Source: DYFT01 sp041695085 (GTDB taxonomy: Bacteria > Bacteroidota > Ignavibacteria > UBA10030). From it: DNA of 64,000 nt. Location: assembly GCA_041695085.1 (NCBI GenBank), contig JBGFRO010000003.1:184487-248486 (forward strand), written 5' to 3'. Below, one piece after another: positions 28,180-37,853 of this stretch (its first letter is position 1; the number at the start of each line of letters is the position of its first letter). The notes beneath the pieces were generated by a model. The model did no database searches. It was not told where the DNA came from and saw only the letters and a list, made by a program, of their open reading frames with translations. Position numbers and translations under genes: made by a program.

Positions 28180-28343
28180 TGTATCACCTCACTTTTGGTC
28201 TCTCATGACAAACGAAAGGTTCGTGACCATCTCACCATCCACATGCACAAATATATACGATGGGGGGTAAAGTCAAGCGAAATCGGCGAATAGATCGTCA
28301 CACGCAAATCCAATGCCGTTGCTTGCAACTGTCGTCACGCCGG

Positions 28344-28451
28344 TTAGCCTCCGATAGCCGAGCGTGCTGTTGCGCATCGTTGGATTTGTCCGTAGGCTGG
28401 GAAGAAGCAAAGACTGCCTACAAACAAGAATATGGATGCTGTGACTTTCAT
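28344..28451 (-). pseudogene. Signal-peptide remnant of a secreted protein
   Basis: An ATG at 28451 gives 35 residues, MKVTASIFLFVGSLCFFPAY then GQIQRCATARSAIGG, before a stop. It has a complete export signal, and GQ.QRC matches the start of the M43 protease (HGQSQRCGTPS). It occupies the same place relative to the lipoprotein at 28517-28996 as the protease does to its own lipoprotein. It is probably a truncated duplicate. Confidence 0.55.
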
Positions 28452-28538
28452 AGGGACTCCTCTGCTAAATTAAGATTGGCCATTACAGACAGAGTTCTAA
28501 TCGAATCAATCGCCTTTCATTGTTTCTCCAATAGTATC
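28375..28538. repeat. Tandem segmental duplication, copy 1
   Basis: About 160 bp here recur nearly unchanged at 29065-29228. They cover the signal-peptide remnant, the spacer and the end of a lipoprotein gene. The offset of 690 bp equals one lipoprotein-plus-remnant unit. Confidence 0.8.
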
Positions 28539-28996
28539 TTAAAGCCGCGGCCCCTTCCGGGTTTGTCGATGCTTTCAAGGTGACTGCCTCTTATCAAAAA
28601 CGGAGAGAGGGCATCCATTGGAGTAGCTGTATTCTTGAAAACAAGAGTATCACCAGATAATGTGTAGATTCCTGAATAGGTAGTATTTCTTCCCGGATTA
28701 TTTGAGTCTATGCCGGCAGGAATCATAATTGAGCCTTCAACTTTAAAGTCCTTGGATAGTTGAGCCGTAAGCGCTCCACCTTCAGCCAAAATATCTATTG
28801 GCTGGTCTCTGCTGCCAAGCACCTGAAAAACGATCGCTTTGTAGAATCCTGCAACCCGATCGACATTTGTAATGCCTTCATCATTGCATGCAAACACGAA
28901 GGTTAGTAGCAAGAACAAAAACATTTGTGGTTTGCTGACCAAGATGGGAATGCTATTAACCATGCGGAAAGCCGAGGCAGTCGACTTTGTTAGCAT
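28517..28996 (-). CDS. Small lipoprotein, family copy 2
   Basis: The 159-residue product has a lipoprotein signal whose hydrophobic part is MFLFLLLTFVFACNDEG. The body shares VDRVAGFYKAIVFQ, DILAEGGALTAQLSKDFKVE and TTYSGIYTLSGDTLVF with the other copies. It is closest to the neighbour at 29207-29689, from which it is separated by a 690-bp repeat period. The start could be an internal Met nearer the signal core. Function unknown. Confidence 0.65.
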   Translation of the reverse strand: MLTKSTASAFRMVNSIPILVSKPQMFLFLLLTFVFACNDEGITNVDRVAGFYKAIVFQVLGSRDQPIDILAEGGALTAQLSKDFKVEGSIMIPAGIDSNNPGRNTTYSGIYTLSGDTLVFKNTATPMDALSPFLIRGSHLESIDKPGRGRGFKILLEKQ

Positions 28997-29063
28997 AGGG
29001 ATACCTCCTCATTTGCGGCGAGAATGCCGTTTGTAACAAAATAGCAGTTATAAAGTTCAAAGT

Positions 29064-29141
29064 TCATCGTTGGATTTGTCCGTAAGCTGGGAAGAAGCAA
29101 AGACTGCCTACAATCAAGAATAAGGATGCTGTGACTTTCAT
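29064..29141 (-). pseudogene. Second signal-peptide remnant
   Basis: An ATG at 29141 gives MKVTASLFLIVGSLCFFPAY then GQIQR and a TGA, only 25 residues. It differs from the remnant at 28344-28451 by a few bases and stops even earlier. It lies behind the lipoprotein at 29207-29689 in the same arrangement. Confidence 0.55.
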
Positions 29142-29228
29142 AGGGACTCCTCTGCCAAATTAAGATTGGCCATTACAGACAGAGTTCTAATCGAATCAAT
29201 CGCTATTCATTTTTTCTCCAACACCATC
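29065..29228. repeat. Tandem segmental duplication, copy 2
   Basis: Direct repeat of 28375-28538 with a handful of substitutions. It marks the second unit of the lipoprotein-remnant tandem array. Confidence 0.8.
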
Positions 29229-29689
29229 TTAATCCTCCACCTTACGTCTTTGTCGATGCTTTCAAGACGATTTCCTTTGACCAAGAAGGGAGAGTAGGAA
29301 TCTAACGGAGTATGTGTGTTCTTAATATGAAGTGTGTCGGCGGCCAGTGCAAAAGTTCCCGTGTAGATAGTGTCCATCGGCGGAAAATTAGATTCCACGC
29401 CAGCGGGGATTCTTATATAGCCTTCTACTTTAAGATCTTTCTTGAGCAGTCTAGCAGAGAGCTCTCCTCCCTTGGCCAAGATATCTACACCTCCGTCAAG
29501 TCTACCTGGTTCTGTAAATACAATGGCTCTATAGAATCCTACAACCCGATCGACATTTAAAATGCCTTCATCATTATTGCATGCAAACACGAAAGTTAGT
29601 AGCAAGAACAAAAACATTTGCGGTTCGCTGACGAAGATGGTGATGCTATTAACCATGCGGAAAATCGGCGCAGTCAACTTTGTTAACAT
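29207..29689 (-). CDS. Small lipoprotein, family copy 3
   Basis: The 160-residue product is closely related to 28517-28996, with the same leader (MFLFLLLTFVFACNND) and the body motifs VDRVVGFYRAIVF, DILAKGGELSARLLKKDLKV and DTIYTGTFALAADTLHI. It retains a full reading frame and lipobox cysteine. It is the first lipoprotein downstream of the large secreted protein gene ending at 29757. Function unknown. Confidence 0.65.
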   Translation of the reverse strand: MLTKLTAPIFRMVNSITIFVSEPQMFLFLLLTFVFACNNDEGILNVDRVVGFYRAIVFTEPGRLDGGVDILAKGGELSARLLKKDLKVEGYIRIPAGVESNFPPMDTIYTGTFALAADTLHIKNTHTPLDSYSPFLVKGNRLESIDKDVRWRIKMVLEKK

Positions 29690-29756
29690 ACCAATTTCCC
29701 CTTACGTCTGCGGCGAGAATGCCGTTTGTAGCAAAATGGCGGTTATAAGTTCGAGT

Positions 29757-32700
29757 TCATTTAATAATGGCAAACTTCCCTGTGTGTTCACCGATGCCCG
29801 GTGCGTCAACATGGTAAATATAGACGCCGTACGAAACCGCGAGGTTGTCCTTTGACAGAAGGTTCCACTGCGCCGTTCCATTATCGATTGTACTGTTATG
29901 CTCGATCGTCGCCACCAGCTCTCCGCTCACGGTATAAATGCGAATCGTGCATTGTTGGGGAAGATGGTTAAAGTGAATCGCACGAGGACCCCGGCCGCTG
30001 GCAAAGGGGTTCCGAGGCTCCCAGGTCGCCGCGGCAACGTACGGATTGGGCACAACTTTGATCTTCGAGAGATGTTCCCGGGCGAGGTCTTGATTGATGC
30101 GTGCCGCCTTCGTGGTAAACTCGAACACATCGGCACGTAAGAAGGGCTTTCGCAGAATGATGGTAGCCCTGTCTCCCGATTGCGGAAGTGCCAACGCGGC
30201 ATCATACACCAAGCGGAAGTCCCACGTCGCAACGAGGGAGTCTCGCGCATCCGGTTCTAAAAAGATAATGATGTCGCTGTTGTCTCTTCCAGACGTTAAC
30301 CGTCCATCTGAACCGTCCAATTCGAAGAAGCCAAATTTAATCTTCCGCTTTTCGGAGAGATTGCGGATGGTGAAGTTCACCGGCTTCGCCGGCAAGATCA
30401 ACCTCGGACTGACCCGGAACTGCGTGGAAGTATCGATCCCCACATCGCCAAAGGTAATTTCATAGTCCGCCGGCCGTTGTTGGCCGGTGACAAGCCCGGC
30501 CCGGAACTGCTGGAAGAGAAATCGCTGTACCCCTGAACGATTCCACTTCGACCGCTCCTGGTCAATCGCGACAACATGTTCGTTGAAGAGTATGAGTTGG
30601 AAACCCTGCGTCATCGGTTGTTCATCGCCGGCGGCGAGTTTCCTGCTGCGCGTGATCAGCGTTTCGGGCGCGGCAGTGTTCGTGACATTCGTGAGCGTGA
30701 AGCTCTTTGTCTTCAAGGTATCACTCCCCGCTGTTCCCCCAACGATGAGCGTATCTTCGAATGTAATACGATACGAGTTGTTGTCACGAATCAGCCTTGG
30801 GTCGATGATCGTGTAGCCGATTCGGCCCGTGGTGCTTCCCTGAACCAATCGAACATCACCCAGGTTAGGAGGCTCGTAACCGGCTGCAGGGGGATTGGGA
30901 GTTATCTTCACGACGTTTTTACCCATGATAACTTTCCCTGAGGGGTCTACGGTAATAGCAACCGGACTTTCGCTTGGACCAATCCTGCCGGGCGTATATC
31001 CACGGTCGTAGGCAACAACAGCATAGAAGTAGGTCTGACCATTTTGCACGGTCGTGTCGACATACGAATGTCGCAGGCCTGTGTCGTTACCGAGGTTGAA
31101 ATGAGCCCCGTTGAGGTCGATGGGGTGGAGCCCCTTAATCCCATTGACAAGATCAAATTGTGCGATGGGTTTGTAATACACAGGATTACCATCTGCATCG
31201 GTTATGGGTGGGGCATCAAGGAAGGCCGCGTCTGTTGCCCGATAGATCTTGTATCCCTCGAAGTCGAATCCATCTTCACCCAAGCGTGCGAGGAATGTGT
31301 CAAACGACTTCTCGGCAGCATCATCCCAGTAAAGCGTGACGCGCTTGTTCCCCGGCACGGCAGTCACGGTGGGCGTCAGGGGCGCCGTGGCAAATCGATA
31401 GTCCGTCTCGTACGCTTGCTGTGCAACTTGCCTGTTTCGTAATGCGTCCGCCTGGTCAACACCGAGCATAACTGCCATACTGATGCGTTCCGTCGCTCCG
31501 GATTTGATGGGGAAAATTCCTGAACTGACTGTCAAATCGTAGTCGCCTGCTGTGATGCGTGCGGGGTCAAAAAACTTTCCGGGGATCATCCAATCATTCC
31601 AGAATGAGATATCCAACGCTGTGCTGAAATTGATCGAACCAGCAGGGAAGTACTGTGCATTGGTCAGGCCAATCTGATCGGACTCACCAATGTCGGTTTT
31701 ATCGATATTGGGCTCGCCGGGAAGGCCGGTATCGACGAGCTCGCCGTTCGGCCCCCAAGGCTGATAGCCGGAGGTCGGTTTGCCATCGCCTTCTCCGTAG
31801 TCGTTGGTGCCGGGTTTTCCATCCAGCCCGACGTCGTCAAACAATGCGTTCCAGTCGCCATCGTTATCAATACCATCCTGACGCGATTCATCGATCATTT
31901 CATCGATATTTTCGTCGATCCCAGCATCGAACACCCAATTGGCATGTTTGTACCGCTTGCCAAGATCCTCTTGTCCGACATGATAAAGGACAATGTTGGT
32001 TCCCGGTACACGGTAACGCCGGAAACGATCCCGCGCGGCCTCATCAATCATGGCTTGGGTTACTCGCGGACCTTCCGTTTGCGCATTGCCGTTGTTGTCG
32101 ATGTTATCCTTGAACCTTTTTCCTAAATCTTCCGGTCCTACCTGAATGAGGTGGATAATCCCTCGGAACCGTTCGTCTGGATCCTGCTCCGGATTCGGAG
32201 GCCATCGCCCCCATCGATCGGTAGAAGCTTCATTAATCATTTGCTGGGTCACAACGGGACTCTGAAGCTCACCGTTATCATTGTTGTCGATACCGTCTGC
32301 AAACGTTGTACCCCGTTGAGCACCGAAGGGTACGTGCCGCATGTTCTCGTCGATCAAACCGTTGCCGTTGTCGTCAATGCCGTTCGTTGGGTCTTCGCCC
32401 ACCAGCATCGCTTCTGTGACTTTTGGCCCCAGCGGTTCACCATCGCCGTCGTTGTCGATACGGTCGACGGCATTTCCGGGGGTTTCGAGGTACGCGATGG
32501 CAGCAACACCAACCGGCGTGGTTCCGAAGTCCTTGTTTCCTCTTCCATCCCGGTCGGTCATCCATGCAACGTTCGAGAGCAGATCGAAAAATGAGATATC
32601 GTCGGCCGAATCACCATCTCCACCCACGAGATCAGCCAGCCAGAGGGTGAACGCCGCCTTGTCCAAATCTTTCGTTCCATCGTTCTTGATAAAATGAAGT

Positions 32701-33407
32701 ATGAAGATTACATCATTCACAAGCACCTGAGACCATGCGAGGACGCGCACGTCAATAAGTAACCCGAGCCCGCGTCGCGTGCGATCAGTCGTGTCAGGAA
32801 TGTAGTTGTAGCGGTCATACAGATCATCCGAGGCGCGGAAGAACATCTCCTGGTCGGCGTTGAATTGATCCTTCCCGAAAAATCCATTCCACGCCCCCTT
32901 CCAGCCGGGGTCTTTTTGATCGCTGAGTTTGTCCGGCCAGAATGCAGGCCAAGAGCCGGGCTCGTCACTCTTGGCAATCTTATCCTGGCGCGGGTCTTCA
33001 TATTCTCGGAAATAGCCGGGCACGGGTTCAAGATTCCACGTTTTTCCCGCCGGACTTTGACGATAGGAGGGAACATCAACGATGTGAATGGTCCTTCCTG
33101 CTTCATCCTTTACCTCCGCACCGACAAACAAACCGGTCAAGGCGATGTACATTTGTCGCGTGTTCTTGGGCCATTCATAGGGGATTTCATCGGGCACGAC
33201 GCCGGTGCGACCGGTGAGACCAAAATTGAAAATCGTGGTGCGCACCAGATTACCGTCGATGTTGGTTTTGCGGCGTTTGGTCGGGTCGCCTCGCTCTTTG
33301 CTTGGAACATGCTGTGCTTCCAGAACCCCAGACGCGGAGAGTAGGACTATCAGCATGAAAGGTGCAAACAACTTGCCATTGTTACGCGCACAAACTGATT
33401 GAACCAT
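29757..33407 (-). CDS. Very large secreted protein with EF-hand-like Asp repeats and type IX sorting tail
   Basis: About 1216 residues from the Met at 33407. This start avoids overlap with the receptor gene stop and keeps the signal peptide (FMLIVLLSASGVLEAQ). The middle region repeats short acidic calcium-type motifs such as RIDNDGDGEPLGPKVTEAML, GIDDNGNGLIDENM and DNIDNNGNAQTEGPRVTQAM, resembling thrombospondin type 3 or dockerin-like loops. A fibronectin III-like segment follows, and the C-terminus ends with SYGVYIYHVDAPGIGEHTGK, the last strands of a sorting domain. It directly follows a TonB receptor in one unit, so it may be a surface partner of that receptor. Ligand unknown. Confidence 0.78.
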   Translation of the reverse strand: MVQSVCARNNGKLFAPFMLIVLLSASGVLEAQHVPSKERGDPTKRRKTNIDGNLVRTTIFNFGLTGRTGVVPDEIPYEWPKNTRQMYIALTGLFVGAEVKDEAGRTIHIVDVPSYRQSPAGKTWNLEPVPGYFREYEDPRQDKIAKSDEPGSWPAFWPDKLSDQKDPGWKGAWNGFFGKDQFNADQEMFFRASDDLYDRYNYIPDTTDRTRRGLGLLIDVRVLAWSQVLVNDVIFILHFIKNDGTKDLDKAAFTLWLADLVGGDGDSADDISFFDLLSNVAWMTDRDGRGNKDFGTTPVGVAAIAYLETPGNAVDRIDNDGDGEPLGPKVTEAMLVGEDPTNGIDDNGNGLIDENMRHVPFGAQRGTTFADGIDNNDNGELQSPVVTQQMINEASTDRWGRWPPNPEQDPDERFRGIIHLIQVGPEDLGKRFKDNIDNNGNAQTEGPRVTQAMIDEAARDRFRRYRVPGTNIVLYHVGQEDLGKRYKHANWVFDAGIDENIDEMIDESRQDGIDNDGDWNALFDDVGLDGKPGTNDYGEGDGKPTSGYQPWGPNGELVDTGLPGEPNIDKTDIGESDQIGLTNAQYFPAGSINFSTALDISFWNDWMIPGKFFDPARITAGDYDLTVSSGIFPIKSGATERISMAVMLGVDQADALRNRQVAQQAYETDYRFATAPLTPTVTAVPGNKRVTLYWDDAAEKSFDTFLARLGEDGFDFEGYKIYRATDAAFLDAPPITDADGNPVYYKPIAQFDLVNGIKGLHPIDLNGAHFNLGNDTGLRHSYVDTTVQNGQTYFYAVVAYDRGYTPGRIGPSESPVAITVDPSGKVIMGKNVVKITPNPPAAGYEPPNLGDVRLVQGSTTGRIGYTIIDPRLIRDNNSYRITFEDTLIVGGTAGSDTLKTKSFTLTNVTNTAAPETLITRSRKLAAGDEQPMTQGFQLILFNEHVVAIDQERSKWNRSGVQRFLFQQFRAGLVTGQQRPADYEITFGDVGIDTSTQFRVSPRLILPAKPVNFTIRNLSEKRKIKFGFFELDGSDGRLTSGRDNSDIIIFLEPDARDSLVATWDFRLVYDAALALPQSGDRATIILRKPFLRADVFEFTTKAARINQDLAREHLSKIKVVPNPYVAAATWEPRNPFASGRGPRAIHFNHLPQQCTIRIYTVSGELVATIEHNSTIDNGTAQWNLLSKDNLAVSYGVYIYHVDAPGIGEHTGKFAIIK

Positions 33408-33423
33408 TGAACTGTTCCTCTGG

Positions 33424-36117
33424 TTAAAAAGAAACACTCATCCCCATTTGAACTTCGCGTGGCGGTGAATAGAAATCGGGTCTTGTGAAGAACTCCGCCA
33501 CCGTGTTATGGCGATCTGGTGTATCGGCAATGTTACGAGTCAGGAGAGTATACGTTGCCCGCCCTGTGTCATTGAACACATCCAGCTCATTCCGCCGGTC
33601 GAACAGATTGAACACGCGAAGGAAGAGCGTACTTTGAGCACCGGCAAATGCCACAGCATAGTGAGCGCGAAGATCAACCGTCATTGTTGCCGGACGCCGT
33701 CGACTGTTTTTTATAAGTTCCGATGAAAGATTCAGTCCCTGTCGCGTGGCAGTCGTGATGGCCGGGGAGTACGGCAACCCGCTGCCATACCGGCCGATGA
33801 GGCCAATCCCCCAGCGATCCGTTCCCACGGATACCGACGCGTTGAGTGTGTGGCGCTGGTCCCAATCCAAAGGTGTGAGCTGCTTTGTGGGTTCTGCGTT
33901 CGCCAGCGCAGCAAAGAACTCATCTTCCGGATTGGAATTGTTCCCTTCCGCAACCTGATAGGTATAGGCGAGAGAGAATGAAAAGTTATCCGCGTGCCTC
34001 CGCTCGAGCGAGAATGTTAGTCCCCGGACATTCGCGTAATCTTTATTGATATACCGCACGTACGAGACACCGGCGATAGCCGTCGGAATCGGAGGACTGG
34101 TTGAAATCCAGTTTCGCACATCTCGATAGAAACCAGTAATATTGAACCCGATCTGTTCCCCCAGTTGCTGCTGCAAGCCTACTTCATACATCACTGTTCG
34201 TTGCGGTTCCAGATCCGCGTTGCCGAATACCCCCTGCACACCCCCCGCAGTTGTCACCTTAAAGCCGGGTCTATTATACAGGAACAGGAACGATGGGATT
34301 TGGAAAAAGTGGCCGTAGGAAAAATGGAGCACACCCTGATCGGTAATGGGATAGGCAATACCAAAGCGTGGGCTGAGGGAATACTTCGGCCCAACTTTCG
34401 TGTACCAGTATTGCAGACGTTCTTCGAGACTTTTTGCTTGGTTCACGCTTTTGAACGGGATATAGACGTTCGGATCGGAGGGATCGGAGAGCACTTCTCC
34501 ACGAGAATGGAAATAATCGAACCGCACACCAACGTTCACAATGATGTTTTCATATTCGATCTTGTCCTGCACGTAGGCAGAAAATTCAACAGGCTCGCGT
34601 GTGTACTGATCATGCACAGGTGTTGAGATGTCAAGAATTGCCGGCCGAAACGGGACGATTTGTTGACCCAGGGAATCCGTTGCCGGCACGATCACCGCTC
34701 CATCCAAAAAGAGCTTATGGCTTCTGCCCTCCAGACCAAATTTGATCTGGTGTACAGGGTCGATCTGACTGGTGAAGTCGAACTTGGCGATAAAAGAAGT
34801 CGTCGATCGTTCGAATCGGCCAAGGTTCGTCCCTCCTCCCAGAAAACTGTATCCCGGCACGCTCAACGAGTCGGGATGCAAGTACCTGCTGTCATATGGG
34901 TCCTCATAGAGGTACTCAAAGTACTTTGAAAAGAAGCGCGTGAGGTTGAGGGTGTAGAAAGAAACCGAACTTAATGTATGTGTGAAAACGGACGAGATGG
35001 TTTCCCCACGCTCGAATTTATTGACGTCGCCGTCTGGGTTGAGTCGGAAACTATGATTGTAATCTCTGAAATTTTCTCGACTGCCAAGAGTGCTCAAGGT
35101 TAGTCGCATGTCAGAAGCGGGCCAGAAAGTGAACTTGCCTTGCCAAGAAGCCTTGCTTCGCCAGTTCATCGGCACAGCACTACCATCTCCGGAATCGCCT
35201 CGTGGTGTAAATCGTCGTACACCGTACAACCAGCCATCCGTGTAGTATCTTCGCCCAGAAACATAGAATGAGGTCCTTTCACCAAGACCGGGAACCGGAC
35301 CACTCAACGATCCTTCGAGATTCCAGTTTGCTACAGGACTTACTGAGCCGATATGAGGAAAGAGATCATCATCGAAGGTAAGATAATCACCTGACCATGC
35401 TGTAAGACCCCCATGAAACTGCTGACCGCCTTCCTTGGTGACGATATTGATGACGCCCGACATCGCTTGGCCGTACTCCGCATTGAATGTTCCGCTCACA
35501 ACCTGGAGTTCCTGGATGGCATTGTTTTCAATGGAAACGGAGAGACTATTATCGTACACATCCGTCAGTGAGACGCCGTCGACCCAATAGGCAATTTCAT
35601 TCGATCGTCCCCCACGAAGGTGGAGGCCGCCACCACGGTCGACTGTGACACCAGCCTGCAACGAAAGCACCTGATGTACTTCCTGAACCGGCATCGCTCG
35701 TATTTGATCAGCATCGACCCGTGCTTCGGAAGAGGTCAGGTCTTTTCGGACGATCGGTCGCTCTGCAACCACAACGATTTCTTCCCCGAGTTCCACAACG
35801 ACCTCCGACAGTTCGATGTTGACCGTTGTTGTGAGGTCGATATTGACTCTTACATCCGTTACCCGCGTCGTTGCATAGCCAATCATCGAAGCCACGAGTG
35901 TGTATCTCCCGGGGCGAACGTTGAGAATGGTATAGCGCCCATCCATTGCTGTCGATGCTCCAAGCCTGGTTCCCTCGAGAATTATGTTCACCCCCAGCAG
36001 AGGCTCACCCGTGCGTTTGTCCTTCACAAACCCTGTGATCTTTCCCGTCTCACCAGCATCGAGGAGTGCAAGTCCGCAACAGCTAAGCATGAAGAGATAA
36101 ACTATGAATCGAATCAT
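33424..36117 (-). CDS. TonB-dependent outer-membrane receptor with carboxypeptidase-regulatory N-domain
   Basis: I use the Met at 36117, 15 bp after the upstream gene's stop, because it begins the signal peptide (MIRFIVYLFMLSCCGLALL). The product is about 897 residues. After the signal, GKITGFVKDKRTGEPLLGVN opens a CarboxypepD_reg-like domain. Then a plug domain (VHQVLSLQAGVTVDRGGGLH, VNIVTKEGGQQFHGGL) and a long 22-strand-type barrel end in SPPREVQMGMSVSF with a terminal aromatic. It probably imports or binds an oligosaccharide. It lies between a SurA-like chaperone gene and the large secreted protein gene, which fits envelope assembly plus nutrient capture. No clear SusD partner is present. 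Confidence 0.9.
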   Translation of the reverse strand: MIRFIVYLFMLSCCGLALLDAGETGKITGFVKDKRTGEPLLGVNIILEGTRLGASTAMDGRYTILNVRPGRYTLVASMIGYATTRVTDVRVNIDLTTTVNIELSEVVVELGEEIVVVAERPIVRKDLTSSEARVDADQIRAMPVQEVHQVLSLQAGVTVDRGGGLHLRGGRSNEIAYWVDGVSLTDVYDNSLSVSIENNAIQELQVVSGTFNAEYGQAMSGVINIVTKEGGQQFHGGLTAWSGDYLTFDDDLFPHIGSVSPVANWNLEGSLSGPVPGLGERTSFYVSGRRYYTDGWLYGVRRFTPRGDSGDGSAVPMNWRSKASWQGKFTFWPASDMRLTLSTLGSRENFRDYNHSFRLNPDGDVNKFERGETISSVFTHTLSSVSFYTLNLTRFFSKYFEYLYEDPYDSRYLHPDSLSVPGYSFLGGGTNLGRFERSTTSFIAKFDFTSQIDPVHQIKFGLEGRSHKLFLDGAVIVPATDSLGQQIVPFRPAILDISTPVHDQYTREPVEFSAYVQDKIEYENIIVNVGVRFDYFHSRGEVLSDPSDPNVYIPFKSVNQAKSLEERLQYWYTKVGPKYSLSPRFGIAYPITDQGVLHFSYGHFFQIPSFLFLYNRPGFKVTTAGGVQGVFGNADLEPQRTVMYEVGLQQQLGEQIGFNITGFYRDVRNWISTSPPIPTAIAGVSYVRYINKDYANVRGLTFSLERRHADNFSFSLAYTYQVAEGNNSNPEDEFFAALANAEPTKQLTPLDWDQRHTLNASVSVGTDRWGIGLIGRYGSGLPYSPAITTATRQGLNLSSELIKNSRRRPATMTVDLRAHYAVAFAGAQSTLFLRVFNLFDRRNELDVFNDTGRATYTLLTRNIADTPDRHNTVAEFFTRPDFYSPPREVQMGMSVSF

Positions 36118-36131
36118 AAGAGAAACCTCGC

Positions 36132-37853
36132 TCAACGGTAAGATATAGACCGTAATGATGTCAGCAATTGTCTGTTGATGGTTACTGGAACGTCTTGTTT
36201 GAGTCGGTCGAGCGATTCGAAGAAAGCCTTCTGCTTCACTTGCCATTCCATCTGAAGCCTGATCTCGCCTTGTGCTTCCTCGAATGATTTCGGCCTGGCT
36301 GCGCGATAGTCGTTGATGCGTATGACTGAAGTAAACGAATCAAACGCAAAGGGGCCCAAAATCTCCCCTTTCTTTGCTTTTGCGACTGGCTCAGCAAGCG
36401 AGCCAAGTGAGCGCCGCGTCAGGTACCCAAAACGGCCGCCTGTTTCCGCAGCACCAGGACGCACAGAATACTGGCGAGCCATGTCTTCAAAGCTCGTGCC
36501 GCGCCTTAATTCTTTCATAATCTTCTCTGCTTCAATATGAGAGTTCACAGCAATTTCACTCACATCCCAACATTCCGGCGTATAAAACGGCTGTGACCGC
36601 CATTGATACCATTGACGCATGGCTTGGGCCGTGATCTGGACATCACCGGTGACGTATGAGCGCCATTTCTCAAGCAAGAAGAGTTTGGCCGCCTCACGGA
36701 TATGCCGCTGCACCTCCTCATCGCGATCCAGCATCTTCTCCTTTGCGCGTTTCACCAACTCGTTCCGGACCAGCAACCCTGTGATGTATTGTTTCAGTCG
36801 TTGGGTATCAGTCACCTGCTGTTGCTGGCGCTCCGTCGTCATGCTCATCCATTCGAGGAGTTCACGAAGTGTCCATGAGCCCTCGTGGAAGGAGACGACT
36901 GTTCTCTCCAGGCTCACAGCCAATATCGGAGACGCAGAGAAATTCGGCACTTGCATTAACTCTGCAGCGTTTACCAGCGCGCGCCAATTCATCAAAAGAG
37001 ATTCAAGAGTTGCATCATCAAACACCGGAGCGAGTTCTTTCCGGATCTGTTCAACGAGCTGCTTACTCTGGACGTCAATTTTCAATGCACGAATTACTCG
37101 CGTTAAGTGTCTCTTGCGCTGAAGGAATTCGTATTCCGTCGCTATCGGTCTGCGAATCCTCTCCTCTACGCGGAGAATGCTGTAACCGAGTTCCGTCTTG
37201 ATAGGCTCGGAAATCTCCCCTATCGGCAGGCGGTACGCAACTTCTTCCAGCGCAGGATCCATTTCGCCGTAGGTGAAGTAGCCAAGAGACCCTCCGCTCT
37301 CTCTGAGTCTGCTGTCCTGAAAGACTTGTTGTGCGAGTTCTTCAAACGTTGCACCGTGCTGCAACAGTGCAAAGAGTTCCCAGGCCTCTTGCTCGGTTCG
37401 AGCATAGAGATGGCGCGCCTTCACATATTCGTTAAGACGCGCGAACGCTTTTATCAGCTCTTGATCTTCGACAACAACTTTGTCAATGACGGCAAACCTC
37501 TTATATGCGTCGAGCAACGCATGAAGCTCGGCCATCCGATGGGAACGTTGATAATCCACAAGATGAAGCCAGCCCAGACGACGAGCCTCTTGGAGGATCA
37601 ATCGTTCATGGATCATATTGTTGAGGATGGCTTCGCGCACCTGGAGGTTGTCTTTCACCGAGGTGAGTGTGAGAAAATGCTGGAGACGGGACTGGAATTC
37701 CTCAGCAAGTATTTGCTCTTCCCCTATCGTCGCCAGAGCAGGCACTTCATCTTGCACGCGGCCCGCAGGGAAGAGAGTGCCCGCAAGAAGGAGAGTCAAT
37801 AGAATTGCGGGACGTAATCGTCGGCCAATTGTTTGTGGTGTGATGAGGTTCAT
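36132..37853 (-). CDS. SurA/PpiC-type peptidylprolyl isomerase with two parvulin domains
   Basis: The 573-residue protein has an N-terminal hydrophobic export signal (PAILLTLLLAGTLFPAG) and a SurA-like chaperone helical region. Two rotamase segments follow: about residues 140-235 (ARHLYARTEQEAWELFALLQ, GGSLGYFTYGEMDPALEEVA) and about 450-545 (GTSFEDMARQYSVRPGAAET, GGRFGYLTRRSLGSLAEPVA). It probably assists folding of outer-membrane proteins in the periplasm. The downstream neighbour is the TonB receptor, and the start overlaps the stop of the upstream GH13 gene by 4 bp, so the genes are coupled. Confidence 0.9.
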   Translation of the reverse strand: MNLITPQTIGRRLRPAILLTLLLAGTLFPAGRVQDEVPALATIGEEQILAEEFQSRLQHFLTLTSVKDNLQVREAILNNMIHERLILQEARRLGWLHLVDYQRSHRMAELHALLDAYKRFAVIDKVVVEDQELIKAFARLNEYVKARHLYARTEQEAWELFALLQHGATFEELAQQVFQDSRLRESGGSLGYFTYGEMDPALEEVAYRLPIGEISEPIKTELGYSILRVEERIRRPIATEYEFLQRKRHLTRVIRALKIDVQSKQLVEQIRKELAPVFDDATLESLLMNWRALVNAAELMQVPNFSASPILAVSLERTVVSFHEGSWTLRELLEWMSMTTERQQQQVTDTQRLKQYITGLLVRNELVKRAKEKMLDRDEEVQRHIREAAKLFLLEKWRSYVTGDVQITAQAMRQWYQWRSQPFYTPECWDVSEIAVNSHIEAEKIMKELRRGTSFEDMARQYSVRPGAAETGGRFGYLTRRSLGSLAEPVAKAKKGEILGPFAFDSFTSVIRINDYRAARPKSFEEAQGEIRLQMEWQVKQKAFFESLDRLKQDVPVTINRQLLTSLRSISYR

